64,000 nucleotides of DNA from Margaritifera margaritifera (lineage: Eukaryota > Mollusca > Bivalvia > Unionida > Margaritiferidae): the NCBI GenBank assembly GCA_029931535.1, contig JAQPZY010001684.1, forward strand, positions 8,649,501 through 8,713,500, written 5' to 3'. The notes under the pieces were generated by a model, which saw only the letters and a list, made by a program, of their open reading frames with translations, did no database searches and was not told the origin of the DNA. Within the stretch, counting starts at the first letter, position 1, and each line of letters starts with the position of its first letter. Made by a program: the position numbers and the translations under genes. Shown here in pieces: positions 20,166 to 33,310 of the stretch.

Positions 20166-20856
20166 CCACAGAAGAGAAAAGGCAAAAATAAAAAGAAAAA
20201 AAAAAATTTTTTTTAAAAAAGATAAGTAATCTCATTTTCAGGTTGTTTCTTTGTAATTTATCAGTAAACTATCTTCATTTTCGGGTTCGAGGGAGATTAA
20301 AGAAAATGAGAACTTGCTGAACGCATGATTTTGAAAGAAATGGCAAGTTTATCAATGTTATTTCGATCTGGAGAGAAATCCGTGCTTTTGAGTTATCCAT
20401 CTGCGTAACAGCAGTCGTAACCAAAATCCGTACTTTGAGGAAATATCCGTACATTGGGTCCGAATGGAAGTATATTAAAAGGCATTTGCGATTTTGTTAT
20501 CAGTGTCAAATGAAATAAAAGGAATTTCAGATCGTTAACAAGAGGGAGGAGCGGGATGGGGGGGGGGGGGGGTAGGGGCAGAGGGAGAAAGTGATATATG
20601 ACATTTATTCATTGTGCAAGATTACTGACTAGTACATTTTAAGCGTATTTTGATCACAGCTTCTGAAAAAAAATATTAAACAGCACTGTATTTTGGAAAG
20701 GAAAGTTGTATATGTAGTTGCTTACAAAAAACCAAACCAAACAAAATTCATGCATGATATAATCTTTATCGACAAGACATGCGTAAGGTGTAAGCATGTA
20801 AGCTTGAAGAGGGGTGACAACAACAAAAATAAAGGTCATACATAAAGGATGTTTTA

Positions 20857-20917
<61 letters not shown>

Positions 20918-21062
20918 TTAACGGCACATCAGCACAATCATGGCCATATAGTGCCGAGTACACTTAGCTATTTGAAAGCTACACTGTCATAACTTTAATT
21001 TCTACATAGAATTGTTTTTGTTTTAATAATCCGGAGGTTCAATTCACACCGATGAGAAAAGC

Positions 21063-21093
<31 letters not shown>

Positions 21094-22140
21094 ACAAGAC
21101 TTGCCTGCACGACTGTCAAAAACAGAAAAATCAGTCTGTGTGTAAATAAAGAAAATACTGACTATATGACTAAGTTTTGTGAGCAAAGTGGCTTACAAGT
21201 ATGCCTGATATATACAGTTGAATTCAACAGTTTGTTCTCATAAAGATCTACATGCTCACCGAGTACATATTACACATATTGCGTGGTTATGAAATGCTAT
21301 ACGTACAACTTTCAACAGAAACTCAGGAATGGTAATCAACAAAAGCTGGAAAGAAGAGGACGCACACATATAAACTCTCTTTATAACAAATTACTGTCAA
21401 AATAATAATATATCTCCTATTTTAAACGCTTCATAAACAAAATTAGCTATCGAACAAATTGTTTTCTTATTACTAGAAGTTAGCAACTGAATGCACTTAT
21501 ACATGGATGGTTTATTTCAGAAGTCCTTTTGAATTAAGTTTACAAGTGCATTAGCATCTACTGGTACAATAAAAAAAAGAATGATATTCATTATTCAGTA
21601 TCATGATTGTCACATAGCATACAATATTTGTCACTTCTATCGATTCTATTGTTTCCATATCTCTCAGTTTTAGTTCTCACATCCTGAGAAGATACTTGGA
21701 GTTTTGCCAAAGCTGATCTATGTTTATGGTTACACAACCATTTCATATAATCTTTTGAGGCCGATCTTATGTATGGTATGTTTATGCAGAGACATTTTAT
21801 CAGACTTTTGTTATGTATTATTCCAGTCTGATAGGAAAAGCATTTGTAACCCTGTGTTCAAACATTGGAGTAAACTTAGAGCAATTTACAGAATCGGGAA
21901 TCATCACCAAACCCAAATCTGTTTAAAGTATCTTTAAGGAGTGCAACCCAATTGATACTATTTTTTTTATTCACTTTCAATCAATAAAAATAAGTGGGGG
22001 TCTTCCAAGTTCACCGTATGCAATGACGTCAGAAGTAGATATTTTTACATTTAACAAATAGTTTTAAAACTTTCGTTGTACACGTTCAACGGCATTAGCC
22101 TGGTGAAAACCCCGTTTTGCAGCATAATTCAAAACTGGGC

Positions 22141-22218
<78 letters not shown>

Positions 22219-22379
22219 AAAAGATAAAAAGATTAACACATTCATAATAATGATTGTAACATTTACTTTACAAATTACAAACAAACTTACTCATTGTCTT
22301 CAAAGCCTTATCAGTTTCAATGTTTGTGAAACTTCAGAGAATTTTCCATTGATCGAGAAAACAAGACAGACGTAAATCA
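20166..22379. repeat. Gene-free stretch with low-complexity runs
   Basis: It holds G-runs at about 20559-20572 and 21062-21091, and (AT)n at about 20859-20913 and 22145-22216. A 3' fragment of SINE family 2 (AACGGCACATCAGCAC) is at about 20918-20960. No coding signature is seen. Confidence 0.75.
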
Positions 22380-22873
22380 AATTTTCACCCACATCAATAT
22401 TATTTTCGTCCATATTCTAAACTTCATCTTGTTTAAATGGATCACATTTTCTAAAGACCATAACTTTAGTTTTATGAAGGTTCTGTTTCCATTAATTACA
22501 GTAATCCTGTAAATTATCCGTGAGCTTTTCTTAACCCTAAATGTTTTCAGAAAATAAAACTAAATCATCAGAAAACAGTAACAAAAACAAAGACAACTCG
22601 TAAACTGTAATGATATTTCCAGATCTTCAATAAATAACGCAAAAAGTATCGGTGATAAAAGTTCACCTTGTATCAAACCTACTCCATACTCAAAAAGGGA
22701 CTAAGAATCTCCCAGTGCGAAACACATGATTCAACAACATTGTACATAGAACGAAGAACATTTATCATTTTACAATTTACACCTTGTCTAAGAAACTTCA
22801 AATGTCTCTTTAAAATCAACAAAAGCAGCGTTAAATCTTTTACCATGACTTAAATATTTACTAATCAAACAAT

Positions 22874-22930
<57 letters not shown>

Positions 22931-23290
22931 AGCGTCAGTAGTTGCCACTTCTTTCTTTATACCGAATTGTGTTTCGATAATTTGTCACTGTCAAGTTATT
23001 TCTAGATGATCCATCCGGTGGAAAATAAAGAAAACTAACAAGGATAATCATTTATAATATATCAAACAATTTTATGTAATCTGCACCAGACATACATTGC
23101 TCCTTTTGAAATATATAAGTTCAGTATTATTTTTCAGTTTTTCTCTGGAGTAAATTACTAACCCTCCACTATTAGGTCCGTCTTCTTTATGTGTTTCCTT
23201 CCTAAGAAAATGAATATGGTTATACCCTTTTAAATTTAACTTAGAATTTTTCATACACCATGTAATTTTGTGGACTTTCTCTTTTTGGTC
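22380..23290 (-). pseudogene. CR1/L2-like LINE relic: endonuclease and reverse transcriptase fragments
   Basis: On the minus strand, about 23250-23072 encodes an APE-type endonuclease stretch (YNHIHFLRKETHK, then NSGGLVIYSREKLKNN). Downstream, about 22860-22600 encodes RT pieces: KRFNAAFVDFKETFE, which contains the first catalytic Asp block, and QGELLSPILFALFIEDLE. The part in between is deleted or scrambled and holds a (CA)n run at 22874-22928. Many stops are present, so the copy is dead. Confidence 0.75.
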
Positions 23291-23510
23291 GTAAGGCTAC
23301 AAACATTTCATGCCTGAAATTGCTATCCATCTTCTTCTCCGACCTAAGCGTGAGCGATACGGCCTGAATCTGTAATTTCTTAGCACGTTTTAAGGTAACA
23401 TCTGAGATATTTCTTTCAGTTAATACCAGTTGAGGTACATTCACGAAGACATTCAAGTAATATGATTTCGATCATTTTTTCCTCATATTTTTACTAAACC
23501 GGGAGTTCTA

Positions 23511-23622
<112 letters not shown>

Positions 23623-23686
23623 GAGAGTTTTCCCCCACACCAGTTTTATTGTAATTAAGTTTCATGCGAGAAAGTCATAAAATTTC

Positions 23687-24696
23687 TTGAGGCACTCTCC
23701 GACTGATATTAAAACCGATTTGGACAAAGTTTACAAATGTAATTTTCTGTCATATCCTGCATTTCTGAGATGGTTTCATCGTTTTAACGATCCCCACGAA
23801 TCCATAGAAGATAACCCACGTTTTGGAAGACCATTGTCTGCGACTGTTGCGAGGGAAGTGTCGGCTGTAAAGTGGGGAAATTGGAAAAGATGCTCGATAC
23901 AAATTGTAAAATATTTTTTGTTATTAATTTGTAATATACTGAATAATCGTTTGAAGCTCTGAAAGGTTTGTGCAAGATGGGTTCCGCCGGTTGCGTAGCA
24001 ACCGCCCAAGCAACCCCCTCAACTGCAGATTAGAGGGGGGACCCAGTGGGGGCCCAAAATTCCCATCAAACAACCTTTTATTGGGTGCAGGCCCCAGAAT
24101 TAAGTTTTTCCGGGGTGTGTGTGTTGGGGGGGGGGGGCATAATTTCTTGCTACAATACTGGTTCCCGCATTTGTTGACGGTTGGTCGAAAACAGAATCGG
24201 ATTGAAATCACCAAACAGCTGCTCGTCAGATATGACCAGAGTGACAAGATGCGTTTGAATGAGATTGTCACAGGTGGTGAAATATGGTATTATTTTTTTT
24301 TTAAACCGACTCAAGAAAAAATAATCAAGTTTGTAATAGAGTCAAGGAACAGAGACCACAGATTAAGACAGTTTTATACGCATTATTTTTCCATGCAAAA
24401 GGTCTTGTCGTCCAGGTACCTGTTCCTCACTTTGTTAAGGCCACTGGACATTTTTATGCCTAAAAAAAAGTGTTGCCAAAGTTGTGGAACACTACCGAGC
24501 CACCCGTCCGCGCACGGGTACCCGATGTACCCATCTACTCCATGACAACGCACCTGCACATAAATCCGCCGTCGTGACAGACTTCCTGAAAGAGCACAGC
24601 ATCCAAACTTTGCCTCATCCTTCATACCGCCCTGATTTAGCTCCAAGTGATTTTTGGCTGAATCCCGTTATTAAAGATTCGCTGATGGAAGTGTAG
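23687..24696 (+). pseudogene. mariner-type transposase relic (DD34D), interrupted
   Basis: About 23740-23870 encodes the N-terminal helix-turn-helix end (WFHRFNDPHESIEDNPRFGR), typical of mariner. About 200 bp of unrelated G/C-rich repeat follows. About 24230-24360 then encodes the block VTGGEIWYYFF, where mariners have TGDE, so the first catalytic Asp codon has become Gly (GGT at 24276-24278). About 24535-24690 encodes HDNAPAHKS and LPHPSYRPDLAPSDFWL, with the second and third Asp 34 residues apart. Frames differ between the parts and stops intervene. No terminal repeats were identified. The copy is inactive. Confidence 0.85.
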
Positions 24697-24719
24697 TTTT
24701 CCAATGTATGAACAGCATA

Positions 24720-25394
24720 CCAACTAGTGAATACAAAATTGCATCTAACAATTGGATAATCACACTGAAAAGTGTGCAGAGGTGCATGGGGTGTAGTATG
24801 AGGGGTTGCACTGATATATTGTTCACTAATATAAAACTTTGTTGTACAGCGCACTAATATTCAGAACTGTTGAAATACCCTCCCTACAGGATGCCGCTCG
24901 TGTGATTAGCACAAAGTTCGAAGTTCAAAGTAGAAATATAACAATTCTTTGTTTTTTTTTTATATATACTTGTGCTTGCTGCTTGGAATTAAATTGTACA
25001 TATTTATTTGTGGATCATTATTCCTTTTTAAAGCAAGATAAATATATGTTTCTCACTGTGCTGCTGTAAATAACTCCTGTCGTAAAGACAGTGCATGCAT
25101 TGTGTTTCAAATTTCTTTGAAATGAAATAATATGACAAAATATATTCAAACTAACACTTTATTCTGCTTGTACTTATGAATAATTACTTGTGCTTTTTGT
25201 GATCATGACGGAGAGCATAGCAATAATGCTGTGTTATACACATTAATGAAGTACATAAGAGTTACACATTAAGGAAGTACATAAAGAGTTAAACTTTTTT
25301 GAATCAGAAAAAAAAACTTAAAGAAGCTCAGGATATCAATAAACCTTTCATACTTGTCAATCTGAAAAAAGAACTAAAGAAATACTCGAACACG
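24720..25394. other. No recognised feature
   Basis: AT-rich. It contains a short duplicated phrase (GTTACACATTAA(G)GAAGTACATAA) near 25250-25290. Confidence 0.4.
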
Positions 25395-25413
25395 AGATGT
25401 GCTGTTCCAGTTA

Positions 25414-25482
<69 letters not shown>

Positions 25483-26621
25483 TCTCTCTCTCTCTCTCTC
25501 TCTGATTGAAATACGAGCTACGTAAACTGTCATTAGTCATTACTGCACGGTGCCTGAATTCAGGATCAAGTATAAATAACAGAATATTGCTCTCAGCATA
25601 ATGAGGGTAGGGTCAGAATTTCATTTATTTATTTATTTATTTTAAATTAAAAAGTTGGCATACAGGCATCCTTTAAAATGCGATCATCGTAGATAAACAC
25701 AATTTTTTTAAAAAGATCTCAGTGGTTTAAATTTGAAGAATCTTTCTTTAATGTTTATGCTTATAAAGTTTTAGTAAAAAAAAACACAAAAAATTTATAT
25801 TGTTTGTTCAAGTGGAACTTGATTCAATACTTTTTCCACTCTTTGTAATTGCAGTAATTTAATCTATGTACTCCTCCCGTCTGTTAGTATTAACCGCAAT
25901 GTATAGTTATTGTTGTGTTCATTTTAAGTCATATGTCCAAAATACATGGTGTAATGACCAAGAACAGAAAATAATTGTTAATCGTTGTGTTGCTCAGATG
26001 AACTTTTATTTAGATAATAACACCATGCAAAGAGGACGGACGGAGTAGACGTAGATACATAAAATGACAAAAGCCAGTGTAGTGTTACTGAAGTTCGATC
26101 TATTTTGAGTGGATAGCGAGAATGGTCGTAACCGTTGTGGTGTGTGCGACTAAACATGAAGCAGAGCAAACAAGCAAAAGTCCAAGGACGGTCAGTGACC
26201 CCAGAAAAGTAATCAATACTGCTTTGTCAGAATTGCCATGCACCAGCCACGAGAACTTTGTGGTGAATAAAAACAGCTTTACTCTCTTGACGTCAGAGAC
26301 CATTTGGTTATAAATACATGTTTGTATGTTGCGGATGAACATAAGAAATCTTAACTGAATGAGTAAACAAGTGCTGGATCACATGGATGATTCAAACAGA
26401 GAGGTGAAAAAGGACGGTAGGTAAAGTGATTAATTAGTGTAAGAAACAGGTATGATACATTTAGAGTCGTTTTTGAAAGCTATGTGACTTTAAGATAATT
26501 GTACGAGAAAAGTGACATAATAGTTAGATTGTATTTCACCCTTCGGATCTGCATCACTTAACGGCAATTGCAGTAGTAGTAATGCTACTATATCATACAC
26601 TGTTTTAGTCCTAAATGTAAG

Positions 26622-26709
<88 letters not shown>

Positions 26710-26880
26710 CTGCTGCTGTTTTGTTGTCTTTGAGTTTGTCATTGTTGTCGTACTCCTTTTGCCTCTGATGAGGATGACGATGACGACGATAATAGTGATG
26801 TGTTGTCGTTCTCCTTTTGCCTCTGACGAGGATGACGATGACGACGATAATAGTGATGTGTAAACAATACTGATTTCGAA
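25395..26880. repeat. Old tandem duplication, copy 1
   Basis: This segment matches 28240-29890 in the same order: (TC)n (25414-25502), AGAATATTGCTCT, GCTCAG...TTTATTTAGATAA, GGAGTAGACGTAGATACAT, GTTCGATCTATTTTGAGTG, AAATCTTAACTGAAT, then a TTG/CTG-rich tract and GACGATGACGACGAT. It has (AT)n at 26624-26698 and a 58-bp doublet at about 26750-26865. Divergence and indels are substantial. No protein-coding conservation is evident. Confidence 0.8.
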
Positions 26881-27055
26881 ACATGTGTCAGAATCATCTG
26901 AAGGTTTACAATGTTTGCTTACGAAGTTGAAGAATTATTGTGAAAGCTGGGACAATGAGGTAAATACTCATGTAATGTAAAGTGGACATCAATGTCAAAA
27001 TGTGTCATTTTTATGGCGATACACTTTGTCATTGGTAAATAAGTTTACATCCTTA

Positions 27056-27273
27056 ATGTTTATACTCGTTTTTAAGTCGAGTTCAACTGCAAACTGCTGA
27101 GACCCAGATTTGCCGGCGCATAATGCGCCGGCAAATTTGGTTCTCTGTAGTTTGTTAGGAGTAATCAGTAGAATAAACAATATAGCCCCTGATCTGCTGG
27201 CGCATTATGCGATGGCCGATCAGGATCTATGTTGTTTTGCTGTTGGACTCGACTTATTAGCTAGTACATACGG
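27056..27273. mobile_element. Double-hairpin MITE, degenerate copy
   Basis: It is related to the element at 34453-34737. It has the inner hairpins with GCGCATAATGCGC and GGCGCATTATGCG hearts, the spacer AATCAGTAGAATAAACAA, and outer ends around ATACTCG and GTACATACGG. Confidence 0.75.
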
Positions 27274-27379
27274 GATGAGTTATAACGACACATTTAATAT
27301 CGCAGGAGAAAAAAAATTGGCAAAACAAGCCACAAAGGCAGTTCATACACACCGCAAGTTATGTGATAAAGTAAATATA

Positions 27380-28050
27380 AAAAAAATGAACAAAAGTTAT
27401 ATATATTTGACTTTATGGTTTTGCCAATACTTCCATATGGTTTAGAGATATGGGGTAGTACAAAGGATGATGAAAATATCCACATTAAATTCCTTTCAAA
27501 TTTTTTAGGTGTAAAATGGCAGACTTCAAATGTAGCCATATACGGTGAACATAAACGTTAAAAGTGATGACAGCAAAGAATTTTAAAATACTGGTATCAA
27601 ATTGTAAATTCACCAAATAGTCTTATTATTTCTGTTTGTTTTTGAAAATTTGACACATTTTGTAATCTGGGTTTTGGCTACCGAATCTCAAAAGCTTTGT
27701 TTTTTATCTTGGTTTTCCTCAAGTTAGGGAGTGATAGGTTAATAATGGGGTACATTTGCTATTAGAAGCTATGATTATAAGAATAGAAGATCAATACATT
27801 CAAACTTGGTTTCTGACTTAGCAATTCATCCAAATTTGATACTTATAGAGTATTTAAAACTGATTGCAAGATTGAAATATACTTAAATTGTATTTGGAGA
27901 AATACAGACATACCCTTGAACAGATTTAAATGTTTATTTCATGAACTTGAAACGGAGTTGGAAAGATTTGAAAACATAGAAATCAAAGAATCTGTGAGCT
28001 TTGTAATCTAAATCAAATGGAAGATGAATGCAATTTTTTTCTTGTAGGTC
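27380..28050 (+). pseudogene. LINE RT C-terminal relic
   Basis: The plus strand reads VLPILPYGLEIWGS, then FLSNFLGVKWQTSN and IYGEH (about 27418-27558). This is the usual block downstream of the RT domain in CR1/L2-like LINEs of molluscs. Weaker similarity runs to about 28050, where a CNLNQMED-like zinc-knuckle segment can be read across frame changes. Confidence 0.7.
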
Positions 28051-28239
28051 CGATTATGAGTCAATAGATAAATTAATTACCACGATAGTACCATATTAAT
28101 CCCATATCAGAAACATCTAATTATTTATTGACAAATGCATCAACTGGATTAATTAATACTTGGCGAAATTTGCATACATGGGTATGGAAACAAGAAAAGA
28201 GATACTGCATAGCTCGTCGATAGGTACTGATGGGTTTTT

Positions 28240-28284
28240 ACAAGTGAAATTGTACTTCTTTTCTCTCTTCTCTTCTCTTCTCTT

Positions 28285-28339
<55 letters not shown>

Positions 28340-29890
28340 TTCATCGACAAATGTGCTACTTAAATACATTACGGCTTCGTGCACGAGTCAAGGATAAAGT
28401 ATCGATAATAGAATATTGCTCTGTATTCTTTGACGTTCAGATTTGTAAGTATGTAAAAGAAACATAAATGTTTTCATACAGACATTCTTTGAAGCCCGAT
28501 CCTTGAAAATACACGCAAATCTTACTTAGAGAAAACTCACTGGTCGCAATTTTAAGGCGCTTGGTTAATCGGTGTATTGCTCAGCTTTTATTTAGATAAA
28601 AACATCATGCAAAAAGGACGGAGTAGACGTAGATACATATAATGACAAAAACCGATGTAGTGTAACTAAAGTTCGATCTATTTTGAGTGTATAGCGATAA
28701 TAGTCGTGACCGTTGTGGTTGGTGCGACTTAAAGTGAAGCAGTACAAACAAACAATAATCCAATTGACCGGTCAATGACCCCAAAAGAGTAATCAAGTAC
28801 TTTAATTTCCATTCATTGTTGCCATGAACCAGCCACGTGAACTTTATGCCAGATGAAAACAGCGGTGTTTATTCTCATGACATCAAAGAGCATTAGGGTA
28901 TAAATTATGTTTGGATGTTGAGGAAAAGCATTAGAAATCTTAACTGAATATGTAAAACAAAGGTGCTATATCACATGGATCATTCAATAAAGAAATAGAA
29001 TAGGACGGTTGATAAAAGGATTAATTAGTGTAGGAGACAGGTATCATATATTTAGAATTTTTTGTGGAAGTTTTGTACCATTTATACAAATGTACAATAA
29101 AAGTGATATATTAGTAAGATTTCGTTTCGCCTATCGAATTTGTATCATTACAACTCCTCCTTGTACAACTTCTTAATTATCGTAATTATTTTAAGTAATA
29201 ATAGTAGTCAGTGGCGTACTAAGGGTAAATGGCGCCCGGGGCTACGATGATGGCACAAAGGGACAGAATAAGAGGCCAGAATTTTTATCAGCTGTTTTGG
29301 CGCCCCAATACCTCTGGTTCCCGGGGCAACCGCCCGTCCGCCCCCTTCCCCGTCCCTCCCCCCCCCCCCCGTTAGTACGCTACAGGTAGTAGTAGTAGTA
29401 GGGTCATCCTTGGTAGATCAATATAGCTTTCTATTAATATTTATCCATATTGTATACTCATGCTAATTATTTTTATCAAATAATGTTGCATGGTTTGCAT
29501 TCTAGTCTTCATATATGTACATGTATAATGTTGCGTTACTTGTATTTCTTGTATAAGTGTTATAATATTTATGTCATATAATGTTGTAGTCTTAAACAAT
29601 GGTAAATGTAAATGGTATACATGTCAAAGTGTTTTATATCTGTTTTATGTACGTGCTTCTGATTTAGATTTATTATATGTATTAGTGTATTGCATTTGTA
29701 TCCAAAAATAAATAAATAATAAAATGGTATGTATGTTATTGTGATGGTGTTGTCGTTGTTGCTGCTGCTGTTGCTTTGTTGTTACTGTTGCAGTTGAGTT
29801 TGTCATTGTAGTTGTTCTCCCGTTGCCTCTAATGCTGTTTGGAGACAACGAAGTTGACGATGACGACGATATTCAAACCCGGATTAAAGG
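28240..29890. repeat. Old tandem duplication, copy 2
   Basis: This is the partner of 25395-26880. It starts at a TC microsatellite (28256-28337) and ends near GACGATGACGACGATATT. It was later invaded by a hAT-like MITE (29209-29385). The two copies are separated by the double-hairpin MITE and the LINE relic. Confidence 0.8.
29209..29385. mobile_element. hAT-like MITE (177 bp)
   Basis: The ends CAGTGGCGTACTAA and TTAGTACGCTACAG are inverted with two mismatches. The flanks ATAGTAGT (29201-29208) and GTAGTAGT (29386-29393) match at 7 of 8, although the right flank is a GTA microsatellite. The ends and the GGCGCCCGGGGC phrase are typical of hAT-type elements. Confidence 0.72.
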
Positions 29891-30017
29891 CGGAGGAAAT
29901 GGAGCAGTTCCAAACATGCGTCGGAATCCCCACCCCCGTCACCATCCCCCACCCTAGAAGACTCCATTTGACACGAAATCCATAGAGCTTACAGGAATTA
30001 GGGTACTAAGTAAGTAT

Positions 30018-30262
30018 GGGGGGACCCAGGTGACAGAGTGATCTAAGGCGCTCGCCTTGACAAATCACTCACACATCTCACCTCTGTCCGCGTGGGTTCG
30101 AGTCTCGGTTCGGCCAACGTGGGTATGTGAGAAAGCTTGCCAATAGCTTCCTGTGGGTAGGTGGTTCTTCTTGTAGTTTTCCAGGGTACTTTCTCCACCA
30201 AATATACAGGCCACCATGTACAGCTTATCATGTGCTGAAAAATGGCGTTAAACCCGCAAACA
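30018..30262 (+). mobile_element. tRNA-Leu-derived SINE, copy 5
   Basis: It has box A (degenerate, GGTGACAGAGTGATC), box B (GGTTCGAGTC), the family body and a GGCGTTAAACCC tail. Confidence 0.85.
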
Positions 30263-30344
30263 ACTCGAAAAGAAACAAAGTCAATTCATTTGGGCTTTAG
30301 ACGCCAAAACATCCTATTTATTAGGTTGCTTCTATTAGATACGG

Positions 30345-31067
30345 ATATTTTGGGACAGTTCTTCTGTCTTGAAGTAAATAAATACTTCCTTATTGAACTG
30401 TCTTTCTCAGCTTCATGCACGAAAAGTTTACGCTAAAAGGATAATGATGTACCTGGCACGCACACTACAAATAGAGCAGTTTGCCCAACAATATTGGACT
30501 GTCTTTGTTAAGCTTGTTTTGGTGTTTTACGTCACAGAAGCACAGTGGATTTAGTGTAGAGCCAGTTAGAGTAACGTGCTTTGCCCAAGGATGCACCACG
30601 GTAACGGACCCGGGCTCATCCCGATGGTAGGATCTGAACCCGCACCATTTACTTCGCGAGTCCGGCACTCTAACCACTGAGCTACCGCGGCTCCTGCTTC
30701 CATTTGTTGCCTCTTACGACATGCAGGCGGGTTCATCAGGCCTAATCTTCATCGTCGAGCCGGCTGGGGTGTTGTCTCTGGCAAGCACTGGACAGTAAGA
30801 CAGTATACCCGACAAGAATTTGTTTTTATCGATGATGTCATTTCCACTTTCCGCTTTTTTTGCATGCGTAGTTAAGGTGGTATGGTTAATCAACTGAACT
30901 GTGCAAAACAGCTGTTTTAAAACAAAATGCGTGATGTAAAAAGAAAATAACAATAATCTGCTTAAATTAATTCATTACATCTGCTGCTTTAACATCCCTC
31001 TCAAATCACACATGGATTTGATAGTGTCTGCGGAGATATATATCTATATATCGCACTTTTCATGATC

Positions 31068-31139
<72 letters not shown>

Positions 31140-31480
31140 GTGGATTTACATATATCAAAGTTTCCTAGACACTGTTACATGTATGGTCATTAAAAAATGA
31201 TGTCGGCATTCACCTTTATCACTTAAGTTAGCACCCTTAAATGTAAATTGTTGTTGTAATGACTTAACTTATCTTGCTAAAGTGGCTATGCCAAGGTTTT
31301 GGTTCACGTACCGTCGAAGCAGGCGAGATATATTATTCTTCAGAATTTTCCCTTTAATGGTTTTGAATTATACGCTTAAAAGAAGAGAAAAATCTCTCAT
31401 TTCTAAACAATAACCACAACTCTTTCATTTGGATTGACTTCATGGATGGGAAAGGCAGTAAAATCTCTGTTTCATGTAAC
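30345..31480. repeat. Second tandem duplication, copy A
   Basis: It shares ordered blocks with 31560-32530: ACTTCCTT...CTGTCTTTCTCAGCT, CACATGGATTT...GTGTCTGCG, TTTCCTAGACACTGTTACATGTAT, CTTGCTAAAGTGGCTATG and GAAGCAGGCGAG. It contains a SINE (30508-30725) and (TA)n (about 31070-31136) that copy B lacks. Confidence 0.75.
30508..30725 (-). mobile_element. tRNA-derived SINE, family 2 (minus), best copy
   Basis: The reverse complement starts with GCCGCGGTAGCTCAGTGGTT (box A), has a box B-like GTGCGGGTTCAGATCC and the central GCATCCTTGGGCAAAGCACG, and ends GACGTAAAACACCAAAAC. Confidence 0.82.
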
Positions 31481-31559
31481 ATTTATCGCGTCCGGTGCAG
31501 AATAGACCGCACTCTTTGTTGGATTTGGCTTGTTAAATAGAGGTAATTGGAGACTTTTT

Positions 31560-32530
31560 TTTTCAATAGAAGTACTTCCTTTTTTGGACCGTCTTTCTCA
31601 GCTGCGTATAAGAAATGTGGATAAAACAGAAGGCCCGACTTTTTATATGACCTACTTTCCCACCTTCAAGCAAGAAAAAGTTATAATTGAATATAGAAGA
31701 ATGGTGTAGCCAGTACTCAAAAAAAAAAAAAAAAAAGGTGAAGAAAACTGTGTACTTGAGGGGGCCGAAGGTGGGGGTCAGACATGGATTTTGTAATGTC
31801 TGCGCAAATACATTGGACACTTTTTAGACTGTGTGTGTGGGGGGGGGGGGGCGGGGGAGATTGGTGGAGGGGATCGACTCATGAAAGATTCGCAGAAACT
31901 TTCATTTTCAACGTGAGCAGCTAAAATTAGGGGCGCCACTTAAGCAAGATCTAGTTTTCGAACATATTGTTGTTAGATATATCCTGCGATCGTAATTGCT
32001 TTGGCAAAGTACTATAGAAACTCTTCATCGCTAATTACACATAGCTTAGTTTCCTAAACACTGTTACATGTATCGTCATGTAATTTAATGTCTGTCTTCA
32101 CCTTGATCATCCCTGATAACGCCCATTAAAAGTAAATTACTACTGTAACGACCGGCTTCTCTTGCTAAAATGGCTATGTTAAGTGTTTGGATTATGTACT
32201 GTACCGCCGAAGCAGACGAGTCGGCTTTCCACAGAATTTCCCGTTGGCTTATTCTTAGCACAGACTTTTAAATGTGTATCCAATTCTCAGTCGTGCAAGT
32301 AGGATTGAACTCTTCCAGTACGGTATCGACCCACAACTACCACCACCGACCCCGTCTTTCCTGTACGGTTGTACCGGTAATAAATGCCTTGACGGTACCG
32401 CGTGTACCTTACCGTAGCGGCTTACCTGCACCACTGCCAATTCTAAGCGTGATAGAAGAGAAAAAGCTTTTATTTGCGTTGATTTTATACATGGGAAACA
32501 CATTTTAAAAAACTCTGTTATGGAATATTT
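31560..32530. repeat. Second tandem duplication, copy B
   Basis: Diverged partner of 30345-31480 in the same orientation. It has an A-run (about 31719-31736) and a G-run (about 31839-31850). Confidence 0.75.
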
Positions 32531-32591
32531 CACTCGCGTTCTTTCTTGGTACATATTGAAAGAACCAATATATTCTTGTTGCATATATTTC

Positions 32592-32593
<2 letters not shown>

Positions 32594-32631
<38 letters not shown>

Positions 32632-32890
32632 TGTTCACAGATGAAGGAATGTATATTTAGGAATCCATGGGATGTCAATCAAGGTTGCATATAGAATATA
32701 AGTCGTATACATCATGATTTATAGTGGGATTCAATTTACAATAGCTTCATTGAGAGATAATAGCTTCATTGAGAGACAATAGCTTCATTGAGAGACAATA
32801 GCTTCATTGAGAGATAATATCTTCATTGAGAGATAATAGCTTCATTGAGAGACAATAGCTTCATTGAGAGATAATAGCTTCATCGCGAGG
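32594..32890. repeat. (ATT)n and a 19-bp minisatellite
   Basis: (ATT)n is at about 32594-32628. ATAGCTTCATTGAGAGA(C/T)A repeats about seven times at about 32741-32885. Confidence 0.92.
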
Positions 32891-33310
32891 CATTAAGCAT
32901 GAAAGATTTGGGATATAGATGCATGCGCTATAAACGTGTAAGGAATGGAACTTCGGATTTGTACTAGTATGTTTTTGAATGGGTGTTTTCGTATTTGTCT
33001 TTTTGTAGGGACATTTTCAGCCATATCGGCTTAGACGCGAGCAAATGTGACAGACCGAGGAACAGTTACAAGGCCAATGAGAAAACACTTATTTCATGAC
33101 ATTTTTATTAATTAACTTTAACCACACTATTGTATACTGTGACAGCTTCGTGTATTTGATTGATCGCCCTTGTTTCATATAACTATTTAATTCACGTGTG
33201 TGTGTGTTTTATGACCTGTTAGGGAAAATGAACTAAGAAAGATCATGGTGATACAGTGTATATTGGTGTGTGTTTACCGATGTGAACATTACTATTCATA
33301 TACATATTAA
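32891..33310. other. No recognised feature
   Basis: Unique-looking sequence with one short GT run near 33198. Confidence 0.4.

Noticed and set aside
22076..22375. Frame with a long Ile-Tyr repeat, and similar ones at 20766 and 26588
   Set aside because: Translation of AT microsatellites.
25299..25505. Frame ending in a long Ser-Leu repeat, and similar ones at 28160 and 35295
   Set aside because: They cross TC microsatellites. There is no recognisable domain in the unique parts.
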